From Acidimicrobiales bacterium (GTDB lineage: Bacteria > Actinomycetota > Acidimicrobiia > Acidimicrobiales > Poriferisodalaceae): 6,013 nt of DNA. The notes beneath the pieces were generated by a model. The model saw only the letters and a program-made list of their open reading frames with translations, had not been told where the DNA came from and made no database searches. Position numbers and translations under genes: made by a program. The stretch covers positions 1-6,013 of the forward strand of contig JAGQSP010000218.1 in assembly GCA_020439485.1 (NCBI GenBank). The letters are read 5' to 3'. This document shows positions 1 through 6,013 of this stretch, piece by piece (position 1 is the first letter of the stretch; every line of letters begins with the position of its first letter).

Positions 1-318
1 AAGGACATGATCATCTCGGGCGGCATGAACATCTACCCCGCCGAGATCGAGGCCGCTCTCGAACTGCACCCAGACATATACGAGGTGGCGGTCATCGGTG
101 TGCCGTCCGAAGACTGGGGCGAGACCGTTCTGGCAATCATCGTGCAGGGCGAAGGAGCAGGGCTCGACACCGATGCGGTGCAGGCCTATGCCCGCGAACA
201 TCTAGCCGGCTACAAGGTGCCCCGGCTGGTCGAGTTCATGGACGAGATCCCCAAGACCGGCTCGAACAAGATCCTCAAGCGCGAGCTTCGCGAGCACTTC
301 GCCCATCTGGCGAGCTGA
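1..318 (+). CDS. ANL-superfamily acyl-CoA ligase (FadD-like), C-terminal fragment
   Basis: This is the C-terminal domain of an AMP-forming acyl-CoA synthetase, which activates a carboxylic acid to its CoA thioester using ATP. The gene enters from the left edge in frame at base 1, so only the last 105 codons are visible. The fragment opens with KDMIISGGMNIYPAEIE, the A8 hinge motif around which the C-terminal lid rotates, and ends with PKTGSNKILKREL, the A10 motif. The Lys codon at 268-270 occupies the place of the catalytic adenylation lysine. In A10 the usual Gly before this Lys is Asn, a tolerated variation. The C-terminus does not look like phenylacetate-CoA ligase PaaK; it resembles FadD-type medium/long-chain or aromatic acyl-CoA ligases. 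The substrate pocket lies outside the window, so substrate cannot be called. It converges with the SRPBCC gene. Confidence 0.93.
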   Translation, partial: KDMIISGGMNIYPAEIEAALELHPDIYEVAVIGVPSEDWGETVLAIIVQGEGAGLDTDAVQAYAREHLAGYKVPRLVEFMDEIPKTGSNKILKRELREHFAHLAS

Positions 319-332
319 AGGCGGCCGGTTAC

Positions 333-800
333 CTAGTTGGACTCGACGACGGCCTTCAGGCTGGCGAGACCCTTCTCGAAGTCGGGTCCGACCATCTTGT
401 CCATCGACTTGCCCAACAACCCCATGACCCGTGTCATCAAGGTGACCTTGCCTGTCATGGCCCACACGACGTCGGTTCCGTCCGCGTTCGGCGCTAGCGA
501 GAACACGATGTCGTTGCGGGCTTTGAACGGCTTCAGGAACTGAAGGTCGATCTCGACCCGGTTGGGTTCGTCCAGGCCTGTGATGGTCATCGACCCCTCA
601 CCGACCTTGCGGTTGCCCTTCCAAGCCGACCTCGAGCCGACCTGACCAGTGGCGCCCGAATAGGTGTTCTGCATGTTCGGGTCCATGGCGGCCCATGGAG
701 ACCAGTCGTTCCACGTGGTCAGGTCACGGAGGCGCGCAAAGACGACGTCGGGCGCCGCACCGATGGTCGTCTCACGTGAAACTGTGTAACCGTCGCTCAT
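333..800 (-). CDS. SRPBCC (START-like / polyketide cyclase 2-type) family protein
   Basis: A 155-residue protein of the SRPBCC helix-grip fold, close to the usual single-domain length. Visible hallmarks are an opening strand with VSRETTIGAAPDVVFARLRD (residues 7-26, typical 'I.a.p..Vfa.l.D'), then WNDWSPW (30-36), an amphipathic strand region around 68-120, and a long C-terminal helix (about 125-152) that would close the hydrophobic cavity. There is no signal peptide or membrane segment, so it is probably cytosolic. The family binds hydrophobic ligands, and some members are cyclases or lipid carriers; the ligand here cannot be deduced. It is the last gene of the leftward train, 49 bases after the acyl-CoA dehydrogenase, and ends in TAG 14 bases from the convergent ligase stop. 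The ATG start is well supported by an AGGAG at 807-811, six bases upstream. Confidence 0.85.
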   Translation of the reverse strand: MSDGYTVSRETTIGAAPDVVFARLRDLTTWNDWSPWAAMDPNMQNTYSGATGQVGSRSAWKGNRKVGEGSMTITGLDEPNRVEIDLQFLKPFKARNDIVFSLAPNADGTDVVWAMTGKVTLMTRVMGLLGKSMDKMVGPDFEKGLASLKAVVESN

Positions 801-806
801 TCGGTA

Positions 807-811
807 CTCCT
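807..811 (-). promoter_or_regulatory. Shine-Dalgarno of the SRPBCC gene
   Basis: The minus strand reads AGGAG here with a 6-base spacer to the ATG at 798-800. It is the only textbook ribosome-binding site before any start in the minus-strand train and fixes the SRPBCC start. The other starts rely on weak G-rich stretches or on overlap with the preceding gene. Confidence 0.75.
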
Positions 812-849
812 GGTTGGGGTCGCAAGGAATCCCGATGATCCCACAGCGG

Positions 850-2049
850 TCAGCTGCGCGGCACCTCGATCCAGGGAACGTCCTTGTCTAGACGCGGTTC
901 ACCGGGCAGACCGAGAACCTGCTCGCCGAGGATGTTCTTGAGAACCTCGGTGGTGCCGCCCTCGATGCTGTTCGCCCTGACCCGCAGGAACGGGTGAATC
1001 GCGTTGTCGCCGACCATGTCGCTCGACTCGGGGCGCCTGAACGTGTAGTCGGCGCCGATCAGGCCGCCCATGCCGCGCATGTCGATGGCAGCGGTGTAGA
1101 TGTCCTGGTTGAGGATCGCCCACATGGCCTTGCCCACCGAGCCCTCGGGACCGGGGTTACCCGAACGTGCAGCTTCGGCAGCCCTGGCGTTGGTGAGGCG
1201 GAATACCTCGGAGCGCACCCACAGCTTCATCACCTGGTCGAGGGCGCCGGGCGAGACGTTGTCGCGGTTCTCCCTGTATGCGTCGACCAAAGCGGCAATC
1301 GGGCCCGACCCACGCTTGGGGCGCGAGCCGCCACCACCGCTGCCGCCGATGGCGGTGCGCTCGTTCATGAGCGTCGTGAGAGCCGCCCGCCAACCCTCGC
1401 CCTCGGCACCGATGCGGTGGGCGTCGGGTACGCGGACGTCGGTCATGTAGACCTCGTTGAACTCGGCCTCGCCGGTGATCTGGCGCAGCGGACGCACCTC
1501 GACACCGGGAGCCTTCATGTCGAGCGCGAAGTAGGTCATGCCCCGGTGCTTTGGAACACTGGGATCGGTGCGTGTGACCAGCATTCCCCAGTCGGCGATG
1601 TGGGCGAGCGTGTTCCAGACCTTCTGCCCGTTGATGATCCACTCGTCACCGTCTCGTACCGCCCGCGTGGCCAGTCCGGCGAAGTCCGAACCGGCTCCGG
1701 GCTCGGAGAACAGCTGGCACCAGCGCTCTTCGCCGGTGAACATCGGACGCAGGAAGCGCTGCTTGACCGCGTCGTCGCCGTGGGTTGCGATGGTGGGCCC
1801 AGCGAGGTTCATGAAGAACTGCGACGGCTCGGTTGCCGGTGCGCCCGCCTCGGCCAACCGCCGGTTGACGACGCGCTGAAGCTGTGGGGCAAGACCGAGC
1901 CCGCCCGAGCCTTCGGGGAATTGGACCCATGCGAGGCCGGCGTCGAACTGATGACCCCTGAACTCTTGGTAGCTCTCGGTCTTGGGATCGTGCGCGGCGA
2001 GGAGGGTGTCGAGTGCAGCCTCGACCCGGTCCAAATCTGTTTCAGCCAT
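850..2049 (-). CDS. Acyl-CoA dehydrogenase (FadE-like)
   Basis: A 399-residue FAD-dependent acyl-CoA dehydrogenase, the usual family length, predicted to introduce the alpha,beta double bond in an acyl-CoA and pass electrons to ETF. Domain order is normal. An N-terminal helical domain (about 1-110) is followed by the beta domain with FSEPGAGSD (114-122, flavin/substrate contact) and NGQKVWNTLAH (140-150). The C-terminal helical domain ends with SIEGGTTEVLKNILGEQVLG (361-380), in which Glu363 aligns with the catalytic base of medium-chain-type enzymes (YEGT in MCAD). A Gly/Ser-rich loop lies at 235-249. The ATG at 2047-2049 is effectively forced: an in-frame TGA lies nine codons upstream with no other ATG or GTG between. 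There is no clear Shine-Dalgarno. Substrate is unknown. Placement after paaE and the VOC gene suggests phenylalkanoyl-CoA or a general acyl-CoA, by inference only. Confidence 0.93.
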   Translation of the reverse strand: MAETDLDRVEAALDTLLAAHDPKTESYQEFRGHQFDAGLAWVQFPEGSGGLGLAPQLQRVVNRRLAEAGAPATEPSQFFMNLAGPTIATHGDDAVKQRFLRPMFTGEERWCQLFSEPGAGSDFAGLATRAVRDGDEWIINGQKVWNTLAHIADWGMLVTRTDPSVPKHRGMTYFALDMKAPGVEVRPLRQITGEAEFNEVYMTDVRVPDAHRIGAEGEGWRAALTTLMNERTAIGGSGGGGSRPKRGSGPIAALVDAYRENRDNVSPGALDQVMKLWVRSEVFRLTNARAAEAARSGNPGPEGSVGKAMWAILNQDIYTAAIDMRGMGGLIGADYTFRRPESSDMVGDNAIHPFLRVRANSIEGGTTEVLKNILGEQVLGLPGEPRLDKDVPWIEVPRS

Positions 2050-2098
2050 GCTGCAAGTATGTTGCCGAGACCTGCCTCAGAGCAAGTGCAGAACGGGT

Positions 2099-2818
2099 TC
2101 AGCCGCGCGGTGCGTCGTCGGGCAGAGGGCCGGTCAGCGAGGCCCGTTGCGAAAGCTCGATCCAGTCGCCGTCGGGCAACCGCACCATGGCGAAGAATGC
2201 AACATCGCCCAGCCTTATGGGAGCTCGTCCCTCGGTCAACCCGTTGTCGAGGGCGTGGGCGAAAGCCGCACGCACGTCGGCGATCTGGATCGTCAGATAG
2301 CGCAAGCCTGCAGCGGCCATCTCGTTGGTAGGAGCCCGATGGGGTGCTGCCCGAACATCCAACAGCGTCTCGCCGATGCGCATGCCCGCCCCAGTTGGTT
2401 CGGCGCCGAGCGCGGCCAGCGCATCGGTGGTAGCGGCAACGTTGGTCGCGTCGATGCCGACGACCGTGCATATCCCGTCGGGAAGCGAAGCGGGCTCGAC
2501 CATCTGAATGACAGTGCCATCGGGTGTCTCGACGCGGCCGGAACGTCCACCCGGCCCTGCGATGGTGAGGCTGCGGTAGCCCGTGGGTTCGTCCAGGGCC
2601 AGGTCTGCACGCACACTGTTGACCTTGCAGACGGCACCGTGAAGGTCGAAGCGATGCTGGTGCACCCCGCCGCCGACCTTCAAGAGGTGGTTGTATGGCA
2701 GGCCGACCTGGTCGCGCCAGAAGGGCTCGTGTTCGGCCCACCGATTTGTCTGGAACCCGACATCCACCGCCGGCTTGACGATTTCGATAGCGGCCATGAT
2801 CAACCCCGTTTTGTTCAC
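2099..2818 (-). CDS. VOC (glyoxalase/bleomycin-resistance fold) protein, two domains
   Basis: A 239-residue protein that reads as two VOC domains, i.e. four beta-alpha-beta modules. Module 1 is at about 11-66 (EIVKPAVDVGF, then EPFWRDQVGLP, then HQHRFDLHG). Module 2 is short, at about 80-110 (TPDGTVIQMVEP). Module 3 is at about 117-156. Module 4 is at about 171-224 (LRYLTIQIADVRAAFAHAL, then LPDGDWIELSQ). Candidate metal ligands are His53/His55/His60, Glu108 and Glu221, but I cannot assign the site without a model. VOC proteins include dioxygenases, isomerases, epimerases and epoxide-opening enzymes; the reaction here is not recognisable. The GTG at 2816-2818 overlaps the paaE stop as GTGA. 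An alternative ATG at 2795-2797, preceded by GGGG, would give 232 residues starting MAAIEIVKP and fits the fold equally well. VOC genes are not among the standard paa genes. Confidence 0.82.
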   Translation of the reverse strand: MNKTGLIMAAIEIVKPAVDVGFQTNRWAEHEPFWRDQVGLPYNHLLKVGGGVHQHRFDLHGAVCKVNSVRADLALDEPTGYRSLTIAGPGGRSGRVETPDGTVIQMVEPASLPDGICTVVGIDATNVAATTDALAALGAEPTGAGMRIGETLLDVRAAPHRAPTNEMAAAGLRYLTIQIADVRAAFAHALDNGLTEGRAPIRLGDVAFFAMVRLPDGDWIELSQRASLTGPLPDDAPRG

Positions 2819-3894
2819 ACGTCGTAGTCGACCCGCACCACCGCCGTGGTGGGAACAGACCTACACGTCAACACGTTTCCGGCCTCGACCTCGGAAGGCT
2901 CGAGGCCGTGGCAGATGTCCATCGTGACCTCGCCTTCGACCAGCCGAGCCATACAGGTCGAGCACACGCCGGCGCGGCACGAATACGGCACATCTGGGCG
3001 CTGCCTCTGGGCGGCTTCTAGGACCGTGTCACCCTCGAACACCGGAACCGTGGTGGTCTTGCCGTGGAGGGTGATCATCGCCTGGGCCACCGGCTCGGCC
3101 CCCGCCACAACCGGCTGGGGAGCGGGGCGGCCAAGCCGGCCCTCACCGGCGGTGAACAGCTCGTGATGGATTCGGGACGCGTCGACGCCGGCGCTGATGA
3201 GGCCGCTGGTGACCTCGTCGACGAGGCCCTGCGGCCCGCACAGAAATGCGTGATCGACGTTGTTTGGCAGGAGGTCACGCTCGATCATCTGGACTATCCG
3301 TCCAGCATCGGGTCTGCCGTCGAGCAGTTCGATCGCGCTGGCCTCGCGGGTGAATGCGTACCAGAGCTGGAAACGGCCCATGTACTTGTTGCGCAGGCCC
3401 TCGACGGCATCGAGCAACATCGTCGACGCCGTCGTCTTGTTGACGTATAGCAGTGTCACGGTCGCCCTGGGCTCGGCCGCCAGCACGGTCTCGGCAATCG
3501 ACGAGATCGGTGTGATGCCAGACCCGCCGGCCACGAGCAGATAGGTCTTGGCGGCCTCGGGCTCGAGGTCGTGCGTGAACCTGCCGCCCGGTGGCATCGC
3601 CTCGATTGTGTCGCCGGCGGCCAACTCGGTGTTGGCCCAGGTCGAGAAGGCCCCACCGGGCACCAGGCGTATTGCGACCTTCAGCGGGCCGTCGGGAGCC
3701 CCCGAACAAAGCGAATAGCTCCTGCGTATCTCGGTGCCGTCGATATTGCGGCGCAGCACCAGGTGCTGACCGTGTGCGAAGGTCCATGTCTGGCCCGCTG
3801 GTGGCAGCAGTGTGACGGTGACGGAATCTTCGCAGTCGCGCTCGACGGCCGCCACGCGGCACGCGGCGAACCCTGTTGTACCTGTGGCGTTCAC
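2815..3894 (-). CDS. paaE: Phenylacetyl-CoA epoxidase reductase subunit PaaE
   Basis: The NADPH-dependent reductase that feeds electrons to the PaaABC oxygenase. The 359 residues match the roughly 356 of E. coli PaaE. Domains in order are an FAD-binding barrel (about 8-110) with RSYS at 58-61, an NADP-binding domain (about 115-245) with GGSGITP at 123-129 and CGP at 219-221, and a C-terminal plant-type [2Fe-2S] ferredoxin domain (about 270-359) with cluster ligands Cys306, Cys311, Cys314 and Cys344 (C-x4-C-x2-C-x29-C). All four cysteines are present, so the electron chain looks functional. I chose the GTG at 3892-3894 because it overlaps the paaD stop as GTGA and puts the first FAD-domain strand at the expected distance. 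The frame stays open 14 codons further (to 3936), but that stretch has no family similarity. Confidence 0.96.
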   Translation of the reverse strand: MNATGTTGFAACRVAAVERDCEDSVTVTLLPPAGQTWTFAHGQHLVLRRNIDGTEIRRSYSLCSGAPDGPLKVAIRLVPGGAFSTWANTELAAGDTIEAMPPGGRFTHDLEPEAAKTYLLVAGGSGITPISSIAETVLAAEPRATVTLLYVNKTTASTMLLDAVEGLRNKYMGRFQLWYAFTREASAIELLDGRPDAGRIVQMIERDLLPNNVDHAFLCGPQGLVDEVTSGLISAGVDASRIHHELFTAGEGRLGRPAPQPVVAGAEPVAQAMITLHGKTTTVPVFEGDTVLEAAQRQRPDVPYSCRAGVCSTCMARLVEGEVTMDICHGLEPSEVEAGNVLTCRSVPTTAVVRVDYDV

Positions 3895-4382
3895 AGCGGC
3901 TTGAACCACTCGAATGGCTCCTTGCAGGCGTTGCACACATAGGGCGCCTTACACGCTGTGGCGCCGAACTCGGACTGACGGCGGGTCTGGCGCGACCCAC
4001 ATCTGGGGCACGCGACTGGCATGTCGAGCAAGACGCCCAGGTCGCCTGCGGAAACACCTGACGGAGGGGGAGCGATACCAGCAGCGGCCAGCTTGGCCCT
4101 GCCCGCTTCGGTGATCCAATCGGTGGTCCAGGCGGGGGCATAGGCAAAGCGGACGTCGGGCTCGTAACCGGCGCCGCGCAGAACTTCCTCGACGTCGTCG
4201 GCGATCTGCTGGGTCGCCGGGCAACCGGTAAACGTGGGGGTCAGGGTCACCGAAACTCGACCATCTGCGCCGAGCTCGACCGACCGCACCATGCCGAGAT
4301 CGCCGATGGTGACGTGGGGCAGCTCGGGGTCGTCCACCGACTCGACCAGAGCCAGGGGTGCCTTGTCGGGAAGAGGGCTCAC
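3891..4382 (-). CDS. paaD: Phenylacetate pathway Fe-S/metal maturation protein PaaD
   Basis: A 163-residue PaaD (E. coli homologue about 165). The N-terminal MIP18/DUF59 domain (about 8-100) has DDPELPHVTIGDLGMV (17-32) and a conserved TPTFTGCPA with Cys54, the cysteine used for cluster transfer in this family. The C-terminal zinc-ribbon-like tail has CPRCG (Cys125, Cys128), TACKAPYVCNACKEPFEWF (Cys144, Cys150, Cys153) and ends FKPL. PaaD is needed for epoxidase activity in vivo but is not part of the purified PaaABCE complex; a role in maturing the iron centres is the accepted view. Two GTG codons sit in tandem. The one at 4380-4382 gives a GTGA overlap with the paaC stop, as at the next two junctions, so I prefer it. 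The one at 4383-4385 adds one residue. Confidence 0.94.
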   Translation of the reverse strand: MSPLPDKAPLALVESVDDPELPHVTIGDLGMVRSVELGADGRVSVTLTPTFTGCPATQQIADDVEEVLRGAGYEPDVRFAYAPAWTTDWITEAGRAKLAAAGIAPPPSGVSAGDLGVLLDMPVACPRCGSRQTRRQSEFGATACKAPYVCNACKEPFEWFKPL

Positions 4383-5137
4383 CACTTGGCCCCGGGGTGG
4401 GCGCGGGCCACTACCTGCATCTCTGCGATCAGGTACGAGAAGCTCTCAGAGTGAATGCCCCGGCGGCCACCGGTCGAGAAGGCGGCAGCAGCCAGGTCTG
4501 GGATGGCCAAGGTGGCTTCGGCAAGAGTGGCCTCGACAGACTCGGTCCAGCGCTTCTTCATCTCAACCGGGTCGGCCGCGACACCACTTTCGAGCAACGC
4601 CGTCTCGACCTCGTCGACCTCGAACAGTTCGGCCGTGTAGCGCCACAACCGGTCGACGGCGTCTTGGGTTCTGCGGTGGCTCTCGTCTGTACCGTCGCCG
4701 AGACGAATCACCCACGACCTGGCGTGTCGCAGGTGATAGGCGGTCTCCTTGACGGCCTTGCCAGCGATGGCGGCCAGAGCGGGGTCGGCGCTGGAGCGCA
4801 TCAGGTCCCAATAGGCGGCGGCCCACGAGTCGTGAAGGAACTGCCTGACCATCGTCACGGCGAAGTCGCCGTTGGGTTGCTCGACCAGCAGGGGGTTGGT
4901 GAACTCGCGGTCGCTTCGGAAGTACGCCAGGTCGTCTTCGGTTCGGCCCTGGCCTTCGACCTGCGCGGCGTAGGTGAACAGGGCGCGGGTCTGGCCGATG
5001 AGGTCGAGTGAGATGTTGCCCAACGCCATCTCTTCTTCGAGTTCGTGGGCGTTGGTCAGCCACTGAGACAGTCGCTGGGCCAAAACCAGTGAACGATCGC
5101 CCTGGCGTACGAGGTATGTGAACAGATGTTGATTCAC
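4379..5137 (-). CDS. paaC: Phenylacetyl-CoA epoxidase structural subunit PaaC
   Basis: A 252-residue ferritin-like subunit (E. coli PaaC about 248) that pairs with PaaA in the oxygenase core; it is structural and does not perform the chemistry. Recognisable blocks are NQHLFTYLVRQGDRSLVLAQRLSQW (2-26), ELEEEMALGNISLDLIGQTR (32-51), FTNPLLVEQPNGDFAVTMVRQ (79-99), KETAYHLRHARSWVIRLGDGT (130-150), LWRYTAELF (164-172), and the terminal AEMQVVARAHPGAKW (238-252) with its conserved final Trp. The start is the GTG at 5135-5137, which matches the family N-terminus MNQ. It lies 7 bases after the paaB stop without a good Shine-Dalgarno, suggesting coupling. The frame is open up to 5341, but those 68 extra codons overlap paaB and show no family similarity. 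Confidence 0.95.
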   Translation of the reverse strand: MNQHLFTYLVRQGDRSLVLAQRLSQWLTNAHELEEEMALGNISLDLIGQTRALFTYAAQVEGQGRTEDDLAYFRSDREFTNPLLVEQPNGDFAVTMVRQFLHDSWAAAYWDLMRSSADPALAAIAGKAVKETAYHLRHARSWVIRLGDGTDESHRRTQDAVDRLWRYTAELFEVDEVETALLESGVAADPVEMKKRWTESVEATLAEATLAIPDLAAAAFSTGGRRGIHSESFSYLIAEMQVVARAHPGAKW

Positions 5138-5144
5138 CCGAAGC

Positions 5145-5432
5145 TCACATGTGGTCGACTTCGGCGGGCAGGGGATAGTGCTCGGCGTGTCGATAGACCT
5201 TGTCGGCGGCCGGGTCGAACAGGGCGTCTGCGTCTTCGGGCTGCGATGCCAGAATCGCCGAGGTCGGGACGACCCAAAGGCTGACGCCCTCGTTGCGCCT
5301 GGTGTACAGGTCGCGGGCGTTCTGCACCGCCAGTTCGGCATCGGGCGCGTGCACGGTGCCGACGTGGACGTGGCTGGTGCCGCGCCTGGCGCGAACGAAG
5401 ACTTCCCAGGCCGGGGCGAGATGATCCGACAT
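5145..5432 (-). CDS. paaB: Phenylacetyl-CoA epoxidase subunit PaaB
   Basis: A 95-residue protein, the same length as E. coli PaaB and aligning with it end to end. WEVFVRARRGTSHVHVGTVHAPDAELA (9-35) corresponds to the E. coli YEVFVRGKQGLSHRHVGSLHA region, NARDLYTRRNEGVSLWVV (38-55) to NARDAYTRRSEGCSIWVV, and FDPAADKVYRHAEHY (72-86) and the final DHM are also kept. PaaB is a small non-catalytic subunit that bridges PaaAC heterodimers and is required for assembly or activity of the epoxidase. Its ATG overlaps the paaA stop by one base (TGATG), a typical translational-coupling arrangement. A weak AGAGG-type sequence lies about 10 bases upstream, inside paaA. Confidence 0.97.
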   Translation of the reverse strand: MSDHLAPAWEVFVRARRGTSHVHVGTVHAPDAELAVQNARDLYTRRNEGVSLWVVPTSAILASQPEDADALFDPAADKVYRHAEHYPLPAEVDHM

Positions 5433-6013
5433 CAGGCTGCGGCCTCTTCACCCGCGGCGTGCTTGGCGGCGTAGGCCTCGGCAGCCTCGCGAACCCACTG
5501 GCCGCTCTCGTGTGCGGCCACGCGCCGTTCCATGCGCTCGCGGCTGACGGGTCCGTTGCCCTTGACCGTCTGCCAGAACTCGTCCCATGGGGCGTCACCG
5601 GTTTCGTAGTGCCCGGTGTCGTCGTTCCAGCGCAGGTCGGGGTCTGGGATGGTCAGTCTGAGGAGATCTGCCTGGGGCACGGTCTGGTCGACGAAGCGCT
5701 GCCTCAAGGTGTCGTTGGAGAACCGTTTGATACCCCACGCCATGTTCTGTTCCGAGTTGGGCGACTCGGCGTCGGGTGGGCCGAACATCATCAGCGAAGG
5801 CCACCACCAGCGGTCGAGGGCGTCCTGTGCCATCGCCTTTTGTTCGGCGGTGCCGTTGCACAGTTCGAGCATGATCGAAAAGCCCTGGCGCTGGTGGAAG
5901 CTCTCTTCCTTGCAGATACGCACCATGGCCCTGGCGTAGGGGCCATAGGAGCAGCGGCAAAGAGGCACCTGGTTCGTGATGGCTGCGCCGTCGACCAGCC
6001 AGCCGATCGCGCC
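5432..6013 (-). CDS. paaA: Phenylacetyl-CoA epoxidase catalytic subunit PaaA, C-terminal part
   Basis: The catalytic diiron subunit, which inserts one oxygen of O2 into the ring of phenylacetyl-CoA. The gene runs off the right edge; the 193 visible residues are roughly the C-terminal 60 percent of a protein of about 310. The fragment begins [20 protein letters not shown], where Asp8 of the fragment corresponds to the diiron-ligand Asp of E. coli PaaA (Asp126). It continues [24 protein letters not shown], containing the E-x-x-H pair (Glu37, His40 of the fragment) that supplies two more ligands. [13 protein letters not shown] (69-81), [11 protein letters not shown] (104-114) and [14 protein letters not shown] (123-136) are also family-conserved. 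The remaining ligands and the true start lie outside the window. The fragment has no frameshift or stop. It is the first visible gene of the paaABCDE run. Confidence 0.96.
   Translation of the reverse strand, partial: GAIGWLVDGAAITNQVPLCRCSYGPYARAMVRICKEESFHQRQGFSIMLELCNGTAEQKAMAQDALDRWWWPSLMMFGPPDAESPNSEQNMAWGIKRFSNDTLRQRFVDQTVPQADLLRLTIPDPDLRWNDDTGHYETGDAPWDEFWQTVKGNGPVSRERMERRVAAHESGQWVREAAEAYAAKHAAGEEAAA

Noticed and set aside
2050..2098. The 49-base gap between the VOC gene and the dehydrogenase as a promoter or terminator site
   Set aside because: Only a short CTGCA/TGCAG inverted repeat is present; I see no convincing -35/-10 pair, no strong hairpin and no T-run.
994..2331. A 445-codon open frame on the plus strand opposite the acyl-CoA dehydrogenase and VOC genes
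   Set aside because: It is antisense to two clearly conserved proteins, its translation has no recognisable motif, and long antisense frames are expected in high-GC coding DNA.
1809..2741. A 310-codon minus-strand frame bridging the VOC gene and the dehydrogenase
   Set aside because: It is Arg-rich and low-similarity, and overlaps two well-supported genes in another frame, so it is a codon-bias artefact.
3895..3936. Upstream extension of the paaE frame by 14 codons
   Set aside because: It lies inside the conserved zinc-ribbon codons of paaD, and the GTG at 3894 gives the expected PaaE N-terminus.
3275..4147. A 290-codon minus-strand frame across paaD and paaE
   Set aside because: It is an out-of-frame shadow rich in Arg, Pro and Gly; paaD and paaE in the neighbouring frames account for the region.
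4358..5011. A 217-codon plus-strand frame opposite paaC
   Set aside because: It is antisense to a full-length conserved paaC and has no domain signature.
5138..5341. Upstream extension of the paaC frame by 68 codons
   Set aside because: It overlaps paaB, and the sequence before MNQHLFTYL is unlike any PaaC; the GTG at 5137 gives the family length.
5966..5968. GTG as a possible internal start of paaA
   Set aside because: The frame continues upstream with [15 protein letters not shown], which is conserved PaaA sequence, so the gene simply runs off the right edge.

Overview
The window comes from a high-GC bacterium, most likely an actinomycete-type organism. GC-rich third codon positions, frequent GTG starts and FadE/FadD-like genes of the mycobacterial/acidimicrobial style suggest this. 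Class Acidimicrobiia is a guess that the window alone cannot prove. It is almost fully coding, with no gap over about 50 bases.

Layout: at the left edge, the last 105 codons of an ANL-superfamily acyl-CoA ligase run rightward and end at 318. It converges, 14 bases away, with a leftward (minus-strand) train of eight genes that fills the rest. In transcription order (right to left) these are paaA (5' end beyond the right edge), paaB, paaC, paaD, paaE, a two-domain VOC/glyoxalase-fold protein, an acyl-CoA dehydrogenase, and a small SRPBCC (START-like) protein. Spacings are a 1-base overlap (paaA/paaB), 7 bases (paaB/paaC), 4-base GTGA overlaps at paaC/paaD, paaD/paaE and paaE/VOC, and 49-base gaps before the dehydrogenase and before the SRPBCC gene. 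This looks like one operon whose promoter lies outside the window.

Function: PaaA, PaaB, PaaC and PaaE form the phenylacetyl-CoA 1,2-epoxidase, the ring-activating step of aerobic hybrid phenylacetate catabolism. PaaD is its probable Fe-S maturation factor. The key residues visible in this window are intact. The VOC, dehydrogenase and SRPBCC genes are not core paa genes. The dehydrogenase and the nearby acyl-CoA ligase could feed phenylalkanoyl-CoA side-chain shortening, or serve unrelated acyl-CoA breakdown; this is inference.

I found no mobile element, CRISPR, RNA gene or recognisably new system. The most interesting points are the VOC gene translationally coupled to paaE, the repeated GTGA coupling, and the presence of a clear Shine-Dalgarno only at the last gene of the train.
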